In this document: positions 1 through 5,904 of the stretch, piece after piece
How the letters are laid out: each line of letters starts with the position of its first letter
Position numbering within the stretch: the stretch's first letter is position 1
Origin: Gemmatimonadota bacterium
GTDB taxonomy: Bacteria; Gemmatimonadota; Gemmatimonadetes; Gemmatimonadales; GWC2-71-9
Direction of reading: 5' to 3'
DNA length: 64,000 nucleotides
Assembly: GCA_009692185.1 (NCBI GenBank)
Contig: SHZT01000012.1
Span: forward strand, 1 to 64,000
Program-made: the position numbers and the translations under genes
The notes under the pieces: model-generated
Databases searched by the model: none
The model's input: the letters and a program-made list of their open reading frames with translations, nothing else
What the model was told of the DNA's origin: nothing

Positions 1-10
1 GCAGTTTGGG

Positions 11-259
11 CTAACACTTCGGACCTACCATGAGCCGGGTGCTCCGGTACTGCTGGGGTGACTGATAGCCGAGCGCCGAGTGCGGCGCGACGGCATTGTA
101 GTCTGCAATCCAGGCCGGAATCTGCGCCAGCACCGCCTCCGCCGTCGCCCCGGTCCAGTGCCGATCCCCTCCCCGACTGAACGGCCCGACCATCCCCTTC
201 TCGTTCGCCATGCGGTCTGCCGCCCGCTCGATGAACGGATTTTCGTTGAGCGCCTTCAC
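11..259 (-). pseudogene. IS3-type transposase, C-terminal fragment
   Basis: The 82-codon frame ends with the motif DYNAVAPHSALGYQSP, the typical end of the integrase (DDE) core of IS3-family OrfB transposases. The segment before it (residues 1-45) does not resemble the catalytic core and the DDE residues are absent, so this is a remnant. The frame stays open upstream as far as the attC site at 282-360, which suggests the fragment lies inside or next to an integron cassette. No terminal inverted repeat is visible. It is unlikely to encode an active enzyme. Confidence 0.6.
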
Positions 260-281
260 GCTGACCCGGCTTTCACCGCAC

Positions 282-360
282 GCCGCATAACGTCAGCGCT
301 CACCAGCGGCCGCTCATGATCGCAGCGGCGGCCGTCTGGTGCAGCGCGTTGTTATGCGGC
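282..360 (-). repeat. Integron attC recombination site
   Basis: The outer arms GCCGCATAAC (282-291) and GTTATGCGGC (351-360) are perfect inverted repeats ending in the AAC/GTT of integron core sites. Inner arms GCGCTCACCAG (296-306) and CTGGTGCAGCGC (336-347) pair with exactly one extrahelical base, the asymmetry that sets attC polarity. Unpaired spacers of 3-4 nt separate outer and inner arms, and a further GC-rich stem closes the centre. Read on the minus strand the longer arm comes first, as in attC, and the site begins 14 nt after the stop of the minus-strand gene at 375-950. The core GTTATGC departs from GTTRRRY at one position. Total length is 79 bp, within the attC range. Confidence 0.75.
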
Positions 361-374
361 ATAGCTGACCTTTG

Positions 375-950
375 CTATCTGCCTGAGCGCACACATCGTC
401 CGGAACCGTTACGCTTCCCGCCAATGTCTCGCACTTCGACGGATCGGGCGGACGAATCTATGACCAGGAGAAACACAGCGCGAGTGAACGAGTTTTGTGA
501 GGCGTAGAGATAGTCATTCGTAAGGAGATAATTGGACCCAGACTCTGTGTACTTGAAGTCCAAGGGAACTCCGAGCGCTGAGCGACCCCTTGCTACCCCA
601 CGGTTCAGGACCAGCGAGAACTTCAAAGACTCAGGCAGCCCAAGGCCTGGAGAAGCGGCCTGATCCAGTTTGAAACCAGACAGCTCACATTCCATAGAGA
701 TGTCTGCCACGCTCGTCGAGCAATGCCAGTCCACCCATGGTTCGGCCTTGTTCATGATCCCAGCGACGAGTGCACAATCTTCCGCATACGCGAATTCCGC
801 TCGGTGGGTTTCAACGCCCGATCGGGTGAGATAGAGAGCACCGCCCTCGACCTTCTTCAAGTCCTGAGCCTCAGCGACGCAGACGAATGCGCACACCCCC
901 ATGACCCCGACGGCGAGTATTCTCAAGTTCGTTCCAGACCTCTGAGGCAA
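375..950 (-). CDS. Secreted hypothetical protein, cassette-borne
   Basis: This 191-residue protein has an N-terminal signal peptide (hydrophobic stretch at about 9-27 ending AEAQ), so it is probably exported. It matches no family I recognise. The start used is TTG at 950; an ATG 16 codons later would cut into the signal peptide. The gene lies 26 bp downstream of the same-strand gene 977-1546 and is followed 14 nt later by attC, the arrangement expected of an integron cassette. Base composition is visibly lower in GC than the housekeeping genes to the right, consistent with transfer. Confidence 0.55.
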   Translation of the reverse strand: MPQRSGTNLRILAVGVMGVCAFVCVAEAQDLKKVEGGALYLTRSGVETHRAEFAYAEDCALVAGIMNKAEPWVDWHCSTSVADISMECELSGFKLDQAASPGLGLPESLKFSLVLNRGVARGRSALGVPLDFKYTESGSNYLLTNDYLYASQNSFTRAVFLLVIDSSARSVEVRDIGGKRNGSGRCVRSGR

Positions 951-976
951 GAAGTCCTAAGTTGCAGGTGTGTTCA

Positions 977-1546
977 CTAGCACGGAAGGCCTAAATTAGG
1001 CGCATCACCCTGAGGGGCGTCATCATGAAACGCCCGACCGAGGAACAACTCGCGACCGGTCTTGAGATCGAGGTGAGTTTCTACGCCGCCGTCAGACTGT
1101 AACCTGAAGAACCGGTCGCCCACCTCTGCGCTAGAGCTGAACACGCCCTCCCTGCTGAGAGATTTCTCCCAGACCCAACCTTGAGGCGTCGCCAGCGTGA
1201 GCTCATCGTCACCCTTCAATCGACAGGCAGACACACGGTTGGTGCGCAAAGTGACGTGGCCGAACTCCAACCAAGAACAAATGCCAATTACACCACTCAG
1301 CTGGTCAACAACAGCAAGATCGGTCGCCTCCTGATCCTCCGCAAACCGCAACCCGCGTATGCCGAGGAGGTCGACAAACCGTCGTGCGTCGTCTGGAGTC
1401 ATGAAGCCGACCCTAGCGATGTGGGGATCGGCACACAGGGTGGCGTTTGGCACGTCCCGCACAAAGCTATGCCAGCCATCGGGATAGCATTCGTCGATGC
1501 GGACACGTCGTACGACGACGCTTATCCCCTCTATCAGAACCGCCAT
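977..1546 (-). CDS. Hypothetical protein of cassette type
   Basis: The 189-residue soluble protein has no signal peptide or membrane segment. It begins MAVLIEGISVVVRR and contains the segments GFMTPDDARRFVD and WLEFGHV, a pattern I associate with uncharacterised proteins of environmental gene cassettes; no function can be assigned. ATG at 1546 is preceded by a 9-nt gap and a GTTAAGG core-like sequence (1554-1560), so the leader is very short, as in cassette genes. It probably forms one unit with 375-950. Confidence 0.55.
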   Translation of the reverse strand: MAVLIEGISVVVRRVRIDECYPDGWHSFVRDVPNATLCADPHIARVGFMTPDDARRFVDLLGIRGLRFAEDQEATDLAVVDQLSGVIGICSWLEFGHVTLRTNRVSACRLKGDDELTLATPQGWVWEKSLSREGVFSSSAEVGDRFFRLQSDGGVETHLDLKTGRELFLGRAFHDDAPQGDAPNLGLPC

Positions 1547-1553
1547 CTCATTG

Positions 1554-1572
1554 CCTTAACACAATGTTAGGT
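1554..1572 (-). repeat. Possible collapsed attC or core-site remnant
   Basis: On the minus strand ACCTAAC (matches RYYYAAC) is followed after five bases by GTTAAGG (six of seven positions of GTTRRRY). The two cores would normally be separated by 45-120 bp of stem structure. This may be an attC with its interior deleted, or chance. Its position directly upstream of the gene at 977-1546 favours the first reading. Confidence 0.3.
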
Positions 1573-1649
1573 GGAACGCCGGGGGCATTCTATGACAGGG
1601 GTGCGACATCGGTGGTGAAAATGTGGAGTCCCGTCCGGGATTTGGTAAC

Positions 1650-2194
1650 TCAGGGTTTTCCTGTACGCGGGGCGACAGCAACCACAACCCCACCAGTACC
1701 CACAGGGGCGAGGAGATTCTGCTCGTGAGGTGGTTCAGCCAGCCAGCCCTGCCCCGGGGCCGGAACACCTGGAGCCACAGTTCTCAGCCACCGTCGCGTG
1801 CAGCAGCTCACTTTCAGCCGCTGCGCCCTCGGCACATGCAACTTCAGCCCGCCATTTCCTGAAGCCCATGCCTGAACATCGGCCCATCATGCTCCTCCAA
1901 GACGTCCTCCCGGACGTGGATCCGATAGTCTGCATCCACGCCGACAATGTTCACGTCATACGCCGTGTGGTGGATCTTGCAAAGGCAGAGCCCGTTCGGC
2001 ACCTCGGCCAACCCGTGCTCCTCGCGGTCTGGAATGATGTGAGCCGCGTCCAGGAGCGAATTGTGCTTGAGCCGGCACATGGCACAGGTGACGTGATACG
2101 CCGCAACGGCCAACATGGCTAGCGCGACATTAACGGCAACGTGGCACGAAAGAACCAGAGGTCTGAATCGGATCATGAGTGCGCGCCTCGTCAT
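1650..2194 (-). pseudogene. HNH endonuclease, C-terminal part, frameshifted
   Basis: The segment reading CAMCRLKHNSLLDAAHIIPD, then NGLCLCKIHHTAYD, is the HNH nuclease domain (CxxC zinc site, DAAHI histidine, LCxxHH) found at the C terminus of many restriction-type endonucleases. It is followed by YRIHV...VLEEHDGPM...HGLQ, the usual extension. The N-terminal half is missing or out of frame: residues 1-35 resemble nothing in the family. After HGLQEMAG the frame stops at 1844, while a +1 frame continues with LKLHVPRAQRL, which fits the family, so there is a second frameshift. It is decayed. A GTTAGGC core-like sequence (2206-2212) sits just upstream. Confidence 0.65.
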
Positions 2195-2717
2195 CGTGAG
2201 CGGCGGCCTAACTAGTATTGGACCTGCATTCCAGAAGATCCCCCGGCAGCCTAATACGTCAAGGCTTCATTCTCCGCAGCCTAATCCGCCAACCCTGCAA
2301 TCAGGCCATCCACCCGGGTCCCCGCCGGAGTGCCTCGCCCGTCGTCGCATCTAAGTCATATCACTTTGCAATACTTGCGGGTTGAGACTCCGTAGCGAGG
2401 GAGACCGTCGGAGGGGGCAATTCAACCCTAGGGACCGGGAAGTCCTCGGGGGCGTTGGTCTGTCATTTCGTCTGCTACTTCAGACCGCGCACCCTGCGAA
2501 TCGGCCTTGCGCGTCCTTTCGGCCTTGCCCTACTATCCGCCCGTCAGTGCGCAACTTGCGAACACGGGGCGAATGTCTGCGCACCCTGCTGCACGGTCCC
2601 AAACCAAGCGCGCTACCAAACTGCGCTACGCCCCGAAACGCTGGTGCCGCCACCGGCGGCATGTGTAAACTTATAGCCGTCCAAGCGTTTCCGACCACCT
2701 TCGCGCGGAAAGGCCCC
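2195..2717. other. Non-coding stretch between accessory region and first core gene
   Basis: No convincing reading frame occurs here. It contains a GCCTAAC core-like site (2206-2212), two similar direct repeats around CAGCCTAAT near 2248 and 2276, and the decayed tRNA-Pro at 2565-2635. An extended -10-like TGTGTAAACT near 2662 and a GGAAAGG ribosome site at 2708-2714 serve the gene starting at 2718. Confidence 0.5.
2565..2635 (-). pseudogene. tRNA-Pro(UGG) remnant with destroyed T arm
   Basis: The 5' half is a normal tRNA-Pro: acceptor CGGGGCG, D arm GCGC/GCGC with AGTTTGGTA loop, and anticodon loop TTTGGGA. The 3' acceptor strand CGCCCCG (2565-2571) pairs perfectly with the 5' strand. Between them the anticodon stem 3' side reads CCGTG instead of CCAAG, and the TTCRA T loop and its stem are absent, with two bases too few. 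A working tRNA is very unlikely. The damaged half faces the accessory region, as expected where an element has integrated at a tRNA 3' end and later decayed. Confidence 0.6.
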
Positions 2718-3380
2718 ATGAGATCGCCCGGCCTCCGGTTCGGAACCACCCTGGCTCCTGCCCTGCTCGTGGCGCTCGCCGGGGTACCGGCCGCCGAGGC
2801 CCAGTTCCAGGTCGGCGCGACGTTCGGGGTCGACATGCCCACGCGGGATCGCCTGTTTCAGGAATATGGAGGCGTCAACGGGTCCCCTGTGGCGTACCCG
2901 GTGAACGAACGATGGCGCGTCGGGTCGGGCGTCATGCAGGGCCGCGTGGTCCGCTGGATGAATCACATCGGGGTCGAGGGCACCCTGGGGATTTCGCTGG
3001 GCAACATGAACACGCGCGACTCGACGAACCGGGTGAAGGAAAGCGCGTCCCATACGATCATGGCCAGCGTGCGGATGCCCGTTCGCCTCACGAAGCGAAC
3101 GTCGAGCCTGTTAGTGCACGCCTCAGTCGGACTCGGGTATCTCCACTACGGGGGGCCGGCCTGGGTGGGGTACCAGAACCTGGGTCACCCGGCTGCCGTG
3201 GTGGCGTTGGGAGCCCGGGGCCGGATGGGACGTCGGTCTCGCTGGTGGTTCAGAGTCGAAGTTGAAGACTGGATGGCCCGGAGCAGCTTCGGCCAGGCTG
3301 GCGTCCTGTACGGGACACAGTTCTACCACTCCACGACGTTCGGTTTTGGCGCGGTCTACCAGGTTGGGAGTCGCCGCTAG
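2718..3380 (+). CDS. Outer-membrane beta-barrel protein, unknown role
   Basis: ATG at 2718 follows the ribosome site GGAAAGG and gives 220 residues; the longer upstream frame lacks coding character and crosses the tRNA remnant. Residues 1-29 are a signal peptide ending AAEAQ. The rest alternates polar and hydrophobic residues and ends with aromatic strands (FGFGAVYQVG), typical of a small porin-like or OmpA/OmpW-like barrel. No enzyme motif is present. The stop shares CTAG with the convergent rdgB gene. The family is common as an unnamed outer-membrane protein in this type of bacterium. Confidence 0.7.
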   Translation: MRSPGLRFGTTLAPALLVALAGVPAAEAQFQVGATFGVDMPTRDRLFQEYGGVNGSPVAYPVNERWRVGSGVMQGRVVRWMNHIGVEGTLGISLGNMNTRDSTNRVKESASHTIMASVRMPVRLTKRTSSLLVHASVGLGYLHYGGPAWVGYQNLGHPAAVVALGARGRMGRRSRWWFRVEVEDWMARSSFGQAGVLYGTQFYHSTTFGFGAVYQVGSRR

Positions 3381-4009
3381 CGCACGCCAGCGCCAACGGG
3401 GTGGCCCGCGAGCCAGGCTGTGAATTGCTGAAATGCCCGACCCCGGTGACTGACGGCATGCTTTTCCGCGGGTTCGGCTTCTGCAAATGTCTTTCCCACT
3501 TCGTCCGAAAAGAACAACGGGTCGTACCCAAACCCCCCCGTCCCCACTGGCGCCTCGAGGATCACGCCGTCTGTGGCTCCCTCAAAGGCCCGGGGCGCCG
3601 CGCCCGCATGTTCGATCCAGACCATGACACACCGGTAGCGCGCCTTGCGCCGGAGCGGCGCCGCACCGTGCAGGCGGCGCAGCAACTCGGTGTTGTTGGC
3701 TGTGTCCACGTCGTGGGTAGCCCCGGCAAAACGCTTGGACCGGACGCCGGGCGCTCCCCCAAGCGCCAAGACCTCCAGGCCCGAGTCTTCAGCCACCGTT
3801 GGCAGGCCTGACCGCCGGGCAAAGAACTCCGCCTTCCGTCGCGCATTTCCTTCGAACGTCTCGGCGTTCTCGAGATTCTCTTCTTCGGGCTGCTCGAAGA
3901 TTCCGGCATCGTCGGGAAAGACAAACTCGTACGGCAGACCGGCCGCCAGCTCCCGAATCTCCCGCTGTTTCCCTGCACTGCGCGTCGCGAACAGGATCCG
4001 GATCGTCAC
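3377..4009 (-). CDS. rdgB: XTP/dITP pyrophosphatase
   Basis: The 210-residue protein is a member of the RdgB/HAM1 family, which hydrolyses non-canonical purine triphosphates (ITP, dITP, XTP) to monophosphates and keeps them out of nucleic acids. Visible signatures are LFATRSAGK at the N terminus (nucleotide binding), TVAEDSGLEV (metal-binding acidic residues), GTGGFGYDPLFF and the closing SHRGRAF. The GTG start at 4009 overlaps the rph stop as GTGA, indicating translational coupling. It is the last gene of the long minus-strand chain. The stop overlaps that of the convergent barrel gene. Confidence 0.95.
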   Translation of the reverse strand: MTIRILFATRSAGKQREIRELAAGLPYEFVFPDDAGIFEQPEEENLENAETFEGNARRKAEFFARRSGLPTVAEDSGLEVLALGGAPGVRSKRFAGATHDVDTANNTELLRRLHGAAPLRRKARYRCVMVWIEHAGAAPRAFEGATDGVILEAPVGTGGFGYDPLFFSDEVGKTFAEAEPAEKHAVSHRGRAFQQFTAWLAGHPVGAGVR

Positions 4010-4725
4010 CAGCCGAGCGTGCGGCGCTGCACGTCGAACAGCGAGCGAATGCCGGCGTCCGCCAATGCCAACAAGCGCTCGAGCTCCGGGCGCGAAAAAG
4101 TCCCCTGCTCCCCGGTTCCCTGCACCTCGACGTACTGGTCCGGCGCCGCCACGACCACGTTGGCGTCCACGTCCGCGTCTCTGTCCTCGGCATAACAGAG
4201 GTCGAGCAGCGGGCTCCCCTTCACCACGCCGGCCGATACGGCCGCCACGAGGCGGCCGAACGGGTTCGTCACCCCGCGCTCGTGCGCCAGCCAGGCACAC
4301 GCATCGGCCAGGGCCACCGCCCCACCCGTGATGGCGGCAGTACGAGTACCACCGTCAGCCTGGAGGACATCGCAATCCACCCGAATGGTCCGTTCGCCGA
4401 ATTCCATCGTGGCGAGCGCCGCCCGCAGGCTTCGCCCGATCAGCCGCTGGATCTCATGAGTCCGGCCACCCGGGCCCTGCCGCTCCCGGGGGGTGCGCTC
4501 GGTCGTGGCCCGTGGGAGCATGGCGTATTCGGCGGTAAGCCAGCCCTTCCCGCTGCCTTTCCGCCAGCCCGGCGCGCCTTCTTCCACCGTGGCGGTGCAC
4601 AGGACCAGCGTCCCGCCCATGCGGATCAGGCACGATCCCTCGGCGTACGGGTTGGCGGAACGTTCAAGGGTTACTGGCCGGAGCGCGTCGGGTGCGCGGC
4701 CGTCTGGACGGGGTGCGGTCACCAC
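4006..4725 (-). CDS. rph: Ribonuclease PH
   Basis: This phosphorolytic 3'-5' exoribonuclease trims tRNA 3' ends using inorganic phosphate. The 239-residue length is standard. Diagnostic segments are GRAPDALRPV at the start, CTATVEE, the phosphate-site region RTPRERQGPGGRTHEIQRLI, the active-site strand RTIRVDCDVLQADGGTRTA, and the acidic pair DLCYAEDRDADVD. It starts with GTG 7 bp inside the end of the upstream lipoprotein gene and overlaps rdgB by four bases. The rph-rdgB pairing is widespread. Confidence 0.96.
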   Translation of the reverse strand: MVTAPRPDGRAPDALRPVTLERSANPYAEGSCLIRMGGTLVLCTATVEEGAPGWRKGSGKGWLTAEYAMLPRATTERTPRERQGPGGRTHEIQRLIGRSLRAALATMEFGERTIRVDCDVLQADGGTRTAAITGGAVALADACAWLAHERGVTNPFGRLVAAVSAGVVKGSPLLDLCYAEDRDADVDANVVVAAPDQYVEVQGTGEQGTFSRPELERLLALADAGIRSLFDVQRRTLGW

Positions 4726-5249
4726 TGCGACTGCGCTCCGTCCACGATGTCTGCAATCAGCTTGTTCAGGGCCAACTGGCGTCCCTCACCTTCCTGCGGC
4801 GGGTTGTATTCGCCGTCCACCGTGAAGCCGGCCCGTTTCCAGATCGTCTTGGCCTGGCGGTTGTCGTAGATCTCGACGTCGAGTGTCAGCTGGACCCTTC
4901 GCCGGGTAACGGCGACGCTCCCCTGCTGCCCTGTCTGAAAGGACAACGGGATGTCCGTTTCGTAGCGGGTGATCGCGCCGCGAACGACCGCGTCGGCTGT
5001 GGGCTCTCCCGCGGACCGCAACCCGAGGCGGCTCTGCATGGCCTCGCGCAGCGCGTCGTAGACCTGCTGCGTGAGCGCGGGCGTGGAGGTCTGATTGTCG
5101 AACGGGACGATGGCCACCGTCCGGATGTGCGGCGGCAGGCCCCCGCCGGCGAAGCCGTAGAGACACCCCCCCGCGAGCCCGGCCAGCGCCAGCGCGGCGA
5201 GGCTACGGACGCGCCCAGATGCCGGGATCAAACTTCTCCAGGGAATCAA
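4719..5249 (-). CDS. lptE: LptE-like outer-membrane lipoprotein
   Basis: The 176-residue precursor has a lipobox (LAGGC, cysteine at about 29) followed by IRTVAIVPFDNQTSTPALTQ, the opening strand of the LptE/LPS-assembly lipoprotein fold, and a central VVRGAITRYE strand. LptE normally plugs LptD, the outer-membrane LPS translocon; no lptD is present here, so the assignment rests on sequence pattern alone. TTG at 5249 or TTG at 5231 is the start; the second has GGAGA close upstream and reduces the overlap with the preceding gene. Confidence 0.7.
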   Translation of the reverse strand: MIPWRSLIPASGRVRSLAALALAGLAGGCLYGFAGGGLPPHIRTVAIVPFDNQTSTPALTQQVYDALREAMQSRLGLRSAGEPTADAVVRGAITRYETDIPLSFQTGQQGSVAVTRRRVQLTLDVEIYDNRQAKTIWKRAGFTVDGEYNPPQEGEGRQLALNKLIADIVDGAQSQW

Positions 5250-5904
5250 CCGCCTCCACCGAAAATGAAAACCGGGTCTCCGCCGCGGGGAAATCTATTC
5301 GCGCGCTCGCCACGCGCGTACCCGTCGCGTTGAACGTGGCGTCGGTCACACCCACGATCGTTCCCCGCCGCCGCATTTCGGCAAGCAGGTGATGACCCGC
5401 CGCGTTCCGGCGGTCCACGAAGTCGAACGTGTCGGCGCCCACGGCGTAGCGCCACGCGCGGCGACCCGCGCCGGCCACGCCGAACGTGGCCGAGCCGCCC
5501 GGAGGGCGAAGCGGCGCGCCGAGTGCCGCCCAGAACAGGGGGGCGGATTGGAGCACGTCTTTGAAATCGTTTTCCGGCTTCGACCACACGCCGTTCGCGC
5601 CAACCACGACCGCGGCGCCCGTCTTCCCGAACATGCCGCGCACGTCGAACCGCAGAGAGTCCGGCGGGGCGATACGGATCGCCGCCCGCCCGCCGGTGGA
5701 TCCGCGGTCGTTCAGGAACTGCCACTTGAGGTCGTAACGGACGGGGACTCGAGGCCGGTATTCGGAAATCCAGTTCGCGATACTGTCAGCGTGGATCGGC
5801 ACGAGGTCCACCGGGGCGATGCTGCGCGCCTTGGGCTGGCATGCGGTGGCGCTGCCCATGATCGCGAGTGCATACGCGCGACAACGCGATCGGTGGCTTT
5901 TCAA
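5203..5904 (-). CDS. DUF4292/LolB-like lipoprotein
   Basis: The start chosen is TTG at 5904, overlapping the upstream stop as TTGA. It yields a proper lipoprotein signal (KSHRSRCR then a hydrophobic run ending SATAC), whereas the first ATG would remove the basic part. The 233-residue mature region (FDVRGMFGK, VVVGANGVWSKPEN, then a C-terminal ARIDFPAAETRFSFSVEAV strand pattern) resembles DUF4292/LolB-type lipid-binding beta sheets. A role in moving lipoproteins or lipid at the outer membrane is plausible but inferred. Its 3' end overlaps the LptE-like gene. Confidence 0.6.
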   Translation of the reverse strand: MKSHRSRCRAYALAIMGSATACQPKARSIAPVDLVPIHADSIANWISEYRPRVPVRYDLKWQFLNDRGSTGGRAAIRIAPPDSLRFDVRGMFGKTGAAVVVGANGVWSKPENDFKDVLQSAPLFWAALGAPLRPPGGSATFGVAGAGRRAWRYAVGADTFDFVDRRNAAGHHLLAEMRRRGTIVGVTDATFNATGTRVASARIDFPAAETRFSFSVEAVDSLEKFDPGIWARP

